From positions 1 to 8,878 of the forward strand of contig DVKU01000174.1 in the NCBI GenBank assembly GCA_018715825.1: 8,878 bases of DNA, written 5' to 3'. Positions 1-5,544 of this stretch are shown here, piece by piece. Every line of letters starts with the position of its first letter. Within the stretch, counting starts at the first letter, position 1. The stretch is from Candidatus Avacholeplasma faecigallinarum (GTDB lineage: Bacteria > Bacillota_I > Bacilli_A > Acholeplasmatales > Anaeroplasmataceae). The notes beneath the pieces are model-generated. The model saw only the letters and a program-made list of their open reading frames with translations, was not told the DNA's origin and did no database searches. Position numbers and translations under genes: made by a program.

Positions 1-53
1 ATAATTATCACTCATTTCTTTAATACAATTATACCATTTTTAGTATTTACTAA
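1..53 (-). promoter_or_regulatory. Candidate extended -10 promoter with overlapping inverted repeat, reading off the left edge
   Basis: On the minus strand a perfect TATAAT (28-33) is preceded by TGG, giving an extended -10. No good -35 is visible at 51-56. The spacer and upstream region hold a perfect inverted repeat, TTAGTA-2 nt-TACTAA (40-53), which could be an operator. The site lies just beyond the terminator of the paraslipin operon, so it most likely drives the next minus-strand gene, of which at most a few bases are in the window. An ATG is present at 13-15, but with only a weak AAAGA before it, so I do not call a CDS. Confidence 0.45.
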
Positions 54-90
54 CTAGAAAAACTTTTCCACTGTATAACTTTAGACAAAC

Positions 91-128
91 AAAAAAGGCT
101 ATCGACAAAATTATTTTGTCAACAGCCT
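91..128 (-). terminator. Strong intrinsic terminator of the nfeD-paraslipin operon
   Basis: On the minus strand a 14-bp stem with two G-U pairs (arms 115-128 and 96-109) closes a 5-nt loop and is followed by a run of six T (96-91), then G and three more T. On the plus strand the hairpin is not followed by a T-run, so it works in the minus direction only. It is the clear 3' end of the three-gene unit starting near 1985. Confidence 0.9.
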
Positions 129-129
129 G

Positions 130-159
130 AATATCCCCTCACTAAATAAAGGGGATATT
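130..159 (-). other. Second hairpin between the paraslipin stop codon and the terminator
   Basis: Perfect 9-bp inverted repeat AATATCCCC / GGGGATATT (arms 130-138 and 151-159) with a 12-nt loop, starting 4 nt after the paraslipin stop codon. No T-run follows on the minus strand, so it is not a terminator by itself. It may stabilise the mRNA 3' end or assist the terminator just downstream. Confidence 0.7.
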
Positions 160-163
160 TATT

Positions 164-1114
164 CTAATCATTTTTGGCAATTTCCTTAATTGCAGTTACA
201 GTTGAAGCTAAATTTTGCATATCGCTTGGAATAATAATCTTAGTAGCTTGACCTTCTGCAACCTTTTGCATAGCTTCATAGCTCTTAAGCTTCAAGACTT
301 CCTCACTTACATTAGCAGCTTTTAAAAGCTTTAATCCTTCTGCCTCAGCATCACGAATCAACTTTATACCTTCTGCCTCAGCAGTTTTAACCTTCAATAT
401 AGCAGCTGCCTCACCTTCAGCCTTACGAATTGTGTATTCTTTTTCAGCATCTGCCTTAAGAATCTGCGATTCTTTTTGACCTTCTGCCAATAATATTTGG
501 CTCTTTTTTTCACCTTCTGCTAACAATATTTTTTCACGGCGCTCTCTTTCAGCACGCATTTGACGTTCCATGGCATCACGAATATCTTTTGGAGGTAAAA
601 TATTTTTTACCTCAACGCGGTTCACCTTAATTCCCCAAGGATCGGTAGCCTCATCCAAAATTGAACGCATTTTCGTATTGATAATATCTCTACTAGTTAA
701 AGTAGCATCTAGTTCTAATTCACCAATTATATTACGCAATGTAGTTGCTGATAAATTTTCAATGGCAGCAAGCGGGTTTTCTACACCATATGCATACAAC
801 TTAGGATCTGTAACCTGGAAGAAAACAACAGTATCTATCTGCATTGTCACATTATCCTTTGTAATAACAGGCTGAGGATCAAAATCCTTTACCTGCTCCT
901 TCATAGAAACCACAAAAGAAACCTTGTCAACAAATGGCCATAAAAAATGAATTCCAACACCCCAAGTACTATGATATCCTCCTAAACGTTCGACGATATA
1001 TTTGTTAGTTTGACGGACAATTCTAATCCTGGTTATCAAATATATTACAATTACCAATATTACAACACTTAAAACTATAGCAGTTACTATGCCTCCTGCA
1101 TTAGCTAAAAACAT
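164..1114 (-). CDS. SPFH/Band-7 membrane scaffold protein (paraslipin, QmcA/YbbK type)
   Basis: A 316-residue membrane-anchored SPFH protein. One hydrophobic helix lies at about residues 9-29, followed by a basic stop (RIRIVRQ). The SPFH domain spans about 32-190 and shows the family stretch VTMQIDTVVFFQVTDP (89-104) and the segment GELELDATLTSRDIIN (131-146). A charged Glu/Ala/Lys coiled coil follows at about 182-265, with repeated AEGxKxSQIL-like units. The tail, GQATKIIIPSDMQN (288-301), is typical of paraslipins. Such proteins oligomerise and organise membrane microdomains or chaperone membrane proteases; no client is visible here. The start is supported by AAGGTG 7 nt upstream, inside the end of nfeD, and only 2 nt separate the genes. 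The adjacent nfeD is the usual genetic partner, which strengthens the call. The exact physiological role is unknown. Confidence 0.93.
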   Translation of the reverse strand: MFLANAGGIVTAIVLSVVILVIVIYLITRIRIVRQTNKYIVERLGGYHSTWGVGIHFLWPFVDKVSFVVSMKEQVKDFDPQPVITKDNVTMQIDTVVFFQVTDPKLYAYGVENPLAAIENLSATTLRNIIGELELDATLTSRDIINTKMRSILDEATDPWGIKVNRVEVKNILPPKDIRDAMERQMRAERERREKILLAEGEKKSQILLAEGQKESQILKADAEKEYTIRKAEGEAAAILKVKTAEAEGIKLIRDAEAEGLKLLKAANVSEEVLKLKSYEAMQKVAEGQATKIIIPSDMQNLASTVTAIKEIAKND

Positions 1115-1116
1115 AA

Positions 1117-1581
1117 CTATTCACCTTCCTTATCATTAATTTTTTTTACTACTACCTTGTTGCCTTTTAAAGTTACTATTTCAACTACACTCCCTTCTTC
1201 AATAGTATCATTGCTATCCTCTAATAAAATAGCTGTGTATTCTATACCATTTACTTTAATTTCTCCTGGCTCATACTTTGTGATTTTATGTTGAAGTACA
1301 ACCCTTTTTCCTACAAACTCATCAACATTAGTATTCCTAACGCCCCTACCCATTAATTTTTTTAAGAATGGTCTAGTTAAAATTAAAGTTACTAATGATA
1401 CAACACTAAAGACTATGATTTCAACCCATAAATCAACCCAAGAACAAATAATTAACGCTACCAGACTTCCAAGTGAAAACCAAATAGATATAAAATCCTG
1501 TGTCACAGCCTCCAAAATTATTGTTATAACGAAAATAACAAGCCATATCCAAAGCATAATATCAATGGTATTAATTAACAT
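1117..1581 (-). CDS. NfeD-family membrane protein (short NfeD1b type, OB-fold tail)
   Basis: A 154-residue protein with three hydrophobic helices at about residues 9-27, 32-47 and 53-70, a basic segment (RPFLKKLMGRG, 70-80), and a C-terminal soluble domain at about 85-150. The C-terminal domain has the NfeD OB-fold pattern: GKRVVL, then GEIKVNGIEYTA, then GSVVEIVTLKGNKVVVKK. It lacks the ClpP-like serine protease domain of long NfeD proteins, so it is the short form that pairs with slipins, stomatins or flotillins. It probably docks on the SPFH protein encoded 2 nt downstream. The start ATG is preceded by AAGGAGG with 9-nt spacing. The gene overlaps the upstream 128-residue gene by 11 nt, so the three genes are probably translationally coupled. 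Confidence 0.92.
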   Translation of the reverse strand: MLINTIDIMLWIWLVIFVITIILEAVTQDFISIWFSLGSLVALIICSWVDLWVEIIVFSVVSLVTLILTRPFLKKLMGRGVRNTNVDEFVGKRVVLQHKITKYEPGEIKVNGIEYTAILLEDSNDTIEEGSVVEIVTLKGNKVVVKKINDKEGE

Positions 1582-1957
1582 TTTTAATTTCCTCCTTTAG
1601 ATTTATTACAACTGCCTTCTTAGCATCATCATAATTGGCATTAAACTGTAAATAATCATTATCCTTAAAATCTAAATTAAAGACTTTTAAAATATATTGA
1701 ACCATAGCCTTTGAACAAATCCTGACATAGGTTTTCGATAAGCTTACCTTTAAAAGTGAACTGGCTGGGATTTCACCACTTTGAGCATAATCTCTATTTA
1801 TAATAAAAACATATAATTTATTATCCGCTCTATCAAAACCAATTCTAACCTTGTAGGCATCTATAAAATATTTTAATAAAGGTTTATTTAATGTTAAATG
1901 GGTTTGATATATTGAGGCTACCCCATTTTGCATATTTAAATCATAAAATTCTAGCAT
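1571..1957 (-). CDS. Uncharacterised 128-residue protein, first gene of the nfeD-paraslipin operon
   Basis: Not recognised. The 128-residue product is soluble, with no signal peptide or membrane helix. An N-terminal half of alternating strand-like segments (KVRIGFDRADNKLYVFIIN, 36-54) is followed by a conserved-looking core, GEIPASSLLKVSLSKTYVRICSK (61-83), and a short tail ending KKAVVINLKEEI (113-124). The start is firm: a perfect AAGGAGGT lies 4 nt before ATG, and a good promoter sits 27 nt further upstream. Its 3' end overlaps nfeD by 11 nt and contains the nfeD ribosome site, which ties it to the NfeD/SPFH pair. It could be an accessory or regulatory subunit of that membrane complex, but this is inference from position only. 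Confidence 0.85.
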   Translation of the reverse strand: MLEFYDLNMQNGVASIYQTHLTLNKPLLKYFIDAYKVRIGFDRADNKLYVFIINRDYAQSGEIPASSLLKVSLSKTYVRICSKAMVQYILKVFNLDFKDNDYLQFNANYDDAKKAVVINLKEEIKNVN

Positions 1958-1961
1958 ATAT

Positions 1962-1969
1962 ACCTCCTT
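1962..1969 (-). promoter_or_regulatory. Ribosome binding site of the 128-residue gene
   Basis: AAGGAGGT on the minus strand, a full match to the anti-SD, 4 nt before the ATG at 1957-1955. It fixes this start. Confidence 0.9.
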
Positions 1970-1990
1970 GAATCAAATGTATCCACCTTC

Positions 1991-2019
1991 AGTATATAAT
2001 AATATTATTATAAATTCAA
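1991..2019 (-). promoter_or_regulatory. SigA-type promoter of the 128-residue gene-nfeD-paraslipin operon
   Basis: On the minus strand TTGAAT (2019-2014), a 17-bp spacer and TATACT (1996-1991) give a good housekeeping promoter with a start expected near 1984-1985, about 27 nt before the ATG at 1957. Most of the spacer is an 18-bp perfect AT-only palindrome (1995-2012), which might be an operator or simply reflect base composition. Confidence 0.75.
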
Positions 2020-2034
2020 TATAATTCATAATAA

Positions 2035-2880
2035 TTATTTTTTGATTAAAAAAGTCTTTTCCTCATCAAAATAAATTAATCTTTCTTTATATAGTCCTCC
2101 ATAAGCACGCTTAAAGGCCTTTCGACTCATATGAAATTCACTTTCTATTTCTTTAGCATTTGATTTAGCTGTAAAATTCATTTGCCCATTATGTGTTTTT
2201 AAATAATCTAATAAAATTTGTTTATCGGTATCCACAAGCTCCTCTTTTACTGGATTTAATGTCGCATAGCATTCTCCATCAATAGACTTAGTAATACAAC
2301 AATTAACTAACTGACCTAAACGTAGTTTACCTCTAAATTGACTATCGGGAATGAAGGCATAAACATTATGGATTGTAACAACACCAATACCCTTTTCTAA
2401 AATGCGGCATACATAACCATCTACATGTTCAAAATCTGCATATTTATGTTCAGATTTAAGCTCCTTAATTTCATAACGATTTAAAGGCTTGGCAGTCAAA
2501 ATATCACCCTTTAATTTTAAACGAATTAAAAGCTTATCACCAATCTGTGGCCATAATTCACTATCATATGGCAAATAATCCTTCGAAACTAATATATCTT
2601 TTGGGGTATTAATGCTAACAAAAACTCCAACATTTGGCAAAACGTCAATGACACTAACAAGTCCTGCTTGCGAAATCGTTGCTAAAGGTGGTAGCATAGT
2701 AGCTGTTGGTCGTTTTTCCTTGTCAGAATAAATAAAAACCTTTACCTCTTCATTTTCACTAAGTTTCTTCATAGATTGTTTATAATGCATTAGAACTTCG
2801 TCTTTGCCATCAGATAGCATATATCCTAAATCAGATTCTCTTATACATTTTAAAGTATTATATTCTCCGATCTTAATCAA
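2035..2880 (-). CDS. cvfB: CvfB/YitL-family RNA-binding protein (three S1 domains plus winged helix)
   Basis: A 281-residue protein of the conserved virulence factor B family, cytoplasmic and RNA-binding in the characterised Gram-positive members. S1-like domains lie at about residues 1-62, 67-133 and 150-210, followed by a winged helix at about 217-281 (KQILLDYLKTH ... EIESEFHMSRKAFKRAYGGLYKERLI). Family landmarks are the opening IKIGEYNTLK, GLVSVIDVLPNVGVFVSI (73-90), WPQIGDKLL (110-118) and the MSRKAFKRA helix. The start is TTG, not ATG: the family N-terminus begins right there, GGTGAT lies 5 nt upstream, and the next Met is residue 21. No promoter is convincing in the 87-nt gap before it, so it is probably read from the promoter of the preceding gene. 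No GC-rich terminator follows its stop. Confidence 0.93.
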   Translation of the reverse strand: MIKIGEYNTLKCIRESDLGYMLSDGKDEVLMHYKQSMKKLSENEEVKVFIYSDKEKRPTATMLPPLATISQAGLVSVIDVLPNVGVFVSINTPKDILVSKDYLPYDSELWPQIGDKLLIRLKLKGDILTAKPLNRYEIKELKSEHKYADFEHVDGYVCRILEKGIGVVTIHNVYAFIPDSQFRGKLRLGQLVNCCITKSIDGECYATLNPVKEELVDTDKQILLDYLKTHNGQMNFTAKSNAKEIESEFHMSRKAFKRAYGGLYKERLIYFDEEKTFLIKK

Positions 2881-2967
2881 TTTCTATCACCATCCTTATA
2901 GTTTCTATCAGTTTGCTTAAGGTACATTTCTTTTTTTCTTTCAAAGCTTTCATTTTTTTTCTTATTT

Positions 2968-3435
2968 TCAAATTTCTTTATTAGATTTTTCTGTTGCTGA
3001 GTCAGATTGTTCATTATTTAAAACATCCTTTTCTAAATTTATTTTTTTAATTCCTCTACCTTCTAAAGATTTAATAATTCTACAAATATTATCTTCAGTA
3101 GGAAATGTATCAGCTATGCCTTTATGATAATTAATTTCTATATATCGTTTTTTATTATCATATAAACATAAAACATTATATAAACTTCTTTCTATTAATG
3201 TATATTCTACTATATTATTTAAATTAAGTTCAAAATCATCCTTAGGTTTAAGTTTTTTAAATAGGAAGGTTATCTTTTGAAAAAAAAGCTTATCATCCTT
3301 TATGGACATAACAAAATCAGCTTGACCTTCATTATATATTTTACCTAAATTGTTTTTCAAAAAAACCATACAAGGCTTTACGCCCTTTAAATGACCACTA
3401 GTTCTTAAATTCATTATAATTTGTCTTCTTTGCAT
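2968..3435 (-). CDS. Uncharacterised 155-residue protein upstream of cvfB
   Basis: Not recognised. From the chosen ATG the product is 155 residues, with no signal peptide or membrane helix. It has a strand-rich middle (ADFVMSIKDDKLFFQKI, 39-55; then IVEYTL, YNVLCLY and RYIEINY) followed by a probable C-terminal helix (PTEDNICRIIKSLEGRG, 112-128) and a polar tail. That order (many strands, then one helix) is reminiscent of bacterial PH-like/GRAM folds, but this is only a guess from pattern. Start choice is uncertain. In-frame TTG (3459) and ATG (3456) lie upstream but sit almost on the expected transcription start, so they would be leaderless. The ATG at 3435 has a weak GGATGTGA upstream; another ATG lies at 3414. 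It is co-oriented with cvfB, 87 nt apart. Confidence 0.75.
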   Translation of the reverse strand: MQRRQIIMNLRTSGHLKGVKPCMVFLKNNLGKIYNEGQADFVMSIKDDKLFFQKITFLFKKLKPKDDFELNLNNIVEYTLIERSLYNVLCLYDNKKRYIEINYHKGIADTFPTEDNICRIIKSLEGRGIKKINLEKDVLNNEQSDSATEKSNKEI

Positions 3436-3468
3436 AAAATCACATCCAAAATCCATCAAGTTTATTAT

Positions 3469-3477
3469 ATTATAGCA
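3469..3477 (-). promoter_or_regulatory. Extended -10 promoter of the 155-residue gene-cvfB unit
   Basis: TG-C-TATAAT on the minus strand, a full extended -10. No -35 resembling TTGACA is present at the expected distance. Predicted start is near 3462, only 3-6 nt before the first in-frame TTG/ATG codons. It diverges from the plus-strand promoter at 3544-3572. Confidence 0.6.
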
Positions 3478-3506
3478 TATTTGTATATTATTACTATATA
3501 ATAAAG

Positions 3507-3530
3507 TTTTTTAAAATTATTTTTAAAAAA
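3507..3530. repeat. AT-only inverted repeat between divergent promoters
   Basis: Perfect 10-bp arms TTTTTTAAAA / TTTTAAAAAA with a 4-nt gap. The right arm and its A-run lie just upstream of the plus-strand -35, where an UP element would be. It may act as an RNA polymerase alpha-CTD contact or as bent DNA between the two promoters. Confidence 0.5.
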
Positions 3531-3543
3531 ATGTAAAATTCAT

Positions 3544-3572
3544 TTGACAAAGTCTAAAAATAATGCTATTAT
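3544..3572 (+). promoter_or_regulatory. Near-consensus SigA promoter on the plus strand, driving a candidate small RNA
   Basis: TTGACA (3544-3549), a 17-bp spacer ending in TGC, and TATTAT (3567-3572) give a perfect -35, optimal spacing and an extended -10, with A/T runs upstream like an UP element. The expected start is A3579. It is the best promoter in the window, yet no gene follows on this strand. Confidence 0.85.
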
Positions 3573-3578
3573 TTAGTT

Positions 3579-3660
3579 AGATAATGACTTTTCAATAATC
3601 TCTCCCTAAAAAACGAGGTAAATAGTGGTTTAGACTATATACCTCGCTTTTCCTTTTTTT
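3579..3660 (+). ncRNA. Candidate small regulatory RNA (about 82 nt) with C-rich anti-Shine-Dalgarno linker
   Basis: This is bounded by the strong promoter at 3544-3572 and a terminator hairpin (3614-3646) followed by CTTTTCC and seven T (3654-3660). It has no credible ORF: the only ATG (3584) meets a stop after four codons and lacks an SD. Predicted fold: a small 5' hairpin pairing 3580-3585 with 3597-3602 (arms such as GAT / ATC, one internal mismatch), an unpaired linker CTCCCTAAAAAA, and the terminator stem. The linker contains CTCTCCCTA (3600-3608), exactly complementary to TAGGGAGAG in the citrate synthase ribosome site. It does not resemble 6S, SRP RNA or tRNA. It is convergent with the acn operon and overlaps its 3' untranslated end. 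Function is inferred; the transcript is predicted, not shown. Confidence 0.65.
3608..3660. terminator. Bidirectional intrinsic terminator between the panE-like gene and the candidate sRNA
   Basis: Stem CGAGGTA / TACCTCG (3614-3620 and 3640-3646) is extended inward by ATAG/CTAT pairs after one mismatch, with a 9-nt loop. On the minus strand it is followed by six T (3613-3608), which ends the acn-citZ-icd-panE operon 12 nt after its last stop codon. On the plus strand it is followed by CTTTTCC and seven T, which ends the candidate small RNA. Confidence 0.9.
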
Positions 3661-4543
3661 ATTTATTTGTTGTTTCAAATTTACCCTTTAAAAGACAATA
3701 TAATGCCTTGTTAACTGGTGTGGCAATATTTTTCCTTTCAGCTAATTCTATTAAAGTCTTTGAAAAAGAATCTAGTTCATTTTCATGACCATTATTAAAA
3801 TCAATAGTCAAGGAAGTAACTCTATCGGAATCAAATTTTTGACATCTACTGATTGTTTCTTCTAAATCAGACTCACTTAGACCTATATCATAAGCCTTAG
3901 AGACCTCATAAACCTCTTTAAAAATAGTGCAAAGTAATTCAAAAATAAGAGGATGCCTCATCTGCCTATATGTTAAATTACCAGCCGCTGAGACTTGATT
4001 TATTCCCATATTTAGCATCCACTTAAGCCAAACTCGTTTAATCATATTTTCATAAATATGATGTTTTAAATTGTATTTAGAAAATATTTGATCTATTTGC
4101 AATAAATAATCCTTTACTATTAGATTATTTTTCTCTCCAAATTGTAAATTGATAATTCTACCTTTAACTACTTTATTGCCAATTTTATTAGCCTCCACAT
4201 TAATAACACCATACAAGACATTATTGTTAGGATAATAACTAGCAATTTCATCATGAGCTGTTATACCATTTAATAATGGCAAAATTACCGTTTTATCATC
4301 AACAAATCTTTGCATATCGGCTAATGCTACTTTTAATTGATAGTTTTTTACACATAGAATTAAAAGATCAACAATAATATTTGTTTTTAAATTTGGGTGA
4401 TATAAAACATCATTAATAATAAAGCCTTTTTTATATTTGTCTAAGCGCTCTTCATCAACTAAAATGTACAATTCCTTGTATTCTTGCAATTCTTCATAAA
4501 TAGAACATCCAACAGCTCCCATTCCAAATATTCCAATTTTCAT
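3659..4543 (-). CDS. Ketopantoate reductase family protein (2-dehydropantoate 2-reductase, PanE/ApbA)
   Basis: A 294-residue two-domain reductase. Its N-terminal Rossmann fold begins with GMGAVG (residues 7-12); the C-terminal helical domain starts at about 165. Residues aligning with E. coli PanE are all present: Lys66 (VKNYQ) and Asn92 (LLNG) for the cofactor, catalytic Lys174 with Asn178 and Asn182 (K-3-N-3-N), then Ser244, Asp248 and Glu256. These support NAD(P)H-dependent reduction of ketopantoate to pantoate for CoA synthesis. The end of strand 2 reads LVDEER, common in a Firmicute subclade whose cofactor preference I cannot judge. It starts at ATG 4543 with AGGTGG just upstream, 10 nt after icd, and is the last gene of the TCA-branch operon. 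No panB, panC or panD is nearby, so a related 2-oxoacid could instead be the substrate. Confidence 0.85.
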   Translation of the reverse strand: MKIGIFGMGAVGCSIYEELQEYKELYILVDEERLDKYKKGFIINDVLYHPNLKTNIIVDLLILCVKNYQLKVALADMQRFVDDKTVILPLLNGITAHDEIASYYPNNNVLYGVINVEANKIGNKVVKGRIINLQFGEKNNLIVKDYLLQIDQIFSKYNLKHHIYENMIKRVWLKWMLNMGINQVSAAGNLTYRQMRHPLIFELLCTIFKEVYEVSKAYDIGLSESDLEETISRCQKFDSDRVTSLTIDFNNGHENELDSFSKTLIELAERKNIATPVNKALYCLLKGKFETTNK

Positions 4544-4553
4544 AATCCACCTA

Positions 4554-5543
4554 TTATAAATTGCTAATTATAGCATTCATTAATTCTTTAGTTGTGGCAG
4601 TACCACCTAGATCTTTAGTCAAATCTTTACCATCTTGTAATGTTTTTAATACTGCTTTTAATATTTTTTCACTTACATCATGCTTATTTAAATGATCTAG
4701 CATCATAATTGCAGCTTGTAATAAGGCAATAGGATTGGCAATCCCTTTTCCAGCAATGTCAGGAGCTGATCCATGAACAGCTTCAAATATAGCAACATCA
4801 TTACCTAAATTTGCCCCAGGAACTAAACCTAAACCACCAACTAAGCCTGCAATTAAATCAGAAATAATATCACCATATAAATTTGGTGCTACTAAAACAT
4901 CGTAATTTTGTGGATACATGACAAGCTGCATACACATATTATCAATAATTTTATCATCACTTATTATATCTTCATATTCTTTAGCTATTCTTCTAAATGT
5001 TTCTAAAAACAATCCATCTGTCTTCTTTAAAATATTGGCCTTATGAACACAGGTAACCTTTTTTCGATTATTCTTTTTAGCATATTCAAAAGCATACCTA
5101 ATTATACGCTCACTAGCCTTTGCGGTTATTCTTTTTATAGCTTCAAAGCCATCAGCAATTTCATGCTCCTCACCAATATACAAATCCTCAGTATTTTCAC
5201 GTATAGTAACAATATCAACATTTTCAAACTTTGAAATATTTTTAATTGAATATGCAGGTCGTAAATTTACATATAAATCAAATGCCAATCGTAAATTTAC
5301 ATTTACTGACCTAAAGCCCTTGCCAATAGGAGTAGTTACAGGTCCTTTTAGACAAACCTTATATTTTTTTATAGCCTCTAATGTTTCCTCAGGAATTAAA
5401 ACCTGATTTTTTTCGTAAGCAGTCTGCCCTATATCATATTTATGATATTTTAAATCAGCACCAGCCTTATCCAAAATTGTACAAACTGCCTCTACAATTT
5501 CTGGACCAATTCCATCTCCAGGTAATAATACTATATCTGTCAT
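4554..5543 (-). CDS. icd: Isocitrate dehydrogenase, NAD-type (short form)
   Basis: A 329-residue beta-decarboxylating dehydrogenase converting isocitrate to 2-oxoglutarate and CO2. The N-terminus is [11 protein letters not shown] (6-16). The isocitrate-binding set S79-N81-R85 (FRSVNVNLR), R95, R115 and Y122 matches isocitrate dehydrogenase rather than isopropylmalate dehydrogenase. Catalytic Lys168 (VHKANI) and metal-binding Asp201, Asp225 and Asp229 (NLYGDIISD) are present. At the cofactor site HGSAPDI (257-263), Asp262-Ile263 replace the Lys-Tyr pair of NADP enzymes, so NAD is predicted. I place the start at ATG 5543, preceded by AAGGAGGA with good spacing and giving the canonical N-terminus. 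A longer version from 5567 would overlap citrate synthase and add eight non-family residues. One nucleotide separates it from the citrate synthase stop. The short length resembles the mitochondrial/archaeal NAD enzymes rather than the roughly 420-residue bacterial NADP form. Confidence 0.93.
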   Translation of the reverse strand: MTDIVLLPGDGIGPEIVEAVCTILDKAGADLKYHKYDIGQTAYEKNQVLIPEETLEAIKKYKVCLKGPVTTPIGKGFRSVNVNLRLAFDLYVNLRPAYSIKNISKFENVDIVTIRENTEDLYIGEEHEIADGFEAIKRITAKASERIIRYAFEYAKKNNRKKVTCVHKANILKKTDGLFLETFRRIAKEYEDIISDDKIIDNMCMQLVMYPQNYDVLVAPNLYGDIISDLIAGLVGGLGLVPGANLGNDVAIFEAVHGSAPDIAGKGIANPIALLQAAIMMLDHLNKHDVSEKILKAVLKTLQDGKDLTKDLGGTATTKELMNAIISNL

Positions 5544-5544
5544 A

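Noticed and set aside
340..530. Repetitive CCTTCTGCC-like DNA within the paraslipin gene
   Set aside because: Reflects the repeated Ala-Glu-Gly units of the coiled coil, not a DNA repeat element.
570..875. Plus-strand open frame of 101 codons antisense to the paraslipin gene
   Set aside because: It is the mirror of a well-supported SPFH coding region, has no SD or promoter and no family-like sequence.
1415..1600. Plus-strand open frame antisense to nfeD
   Set aside because: Low-complexity shadow of a real gene with no ribosome site.
2890..2950. Short 26-codon minus-strand frame between the 155-residue gene and cvfB
   Set aside because: No SD, Lys-rich low-complexity product, and it runs over the cvfB start.
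5043..5234. Plus-strand open frame antisense to icd
   Set aside because: Shadow frame, Ser/Ile/Phe-rich, with no start signals.
5259..5302. 14-nt direct repeat TCGTAAATTTACAT, 30 nt apart
   Set aside because: Lies inside icd and encodes two VNLR segments that carry the conserved substrate-binding arginines (Arg85 and Arg95); explained by coding constraint.
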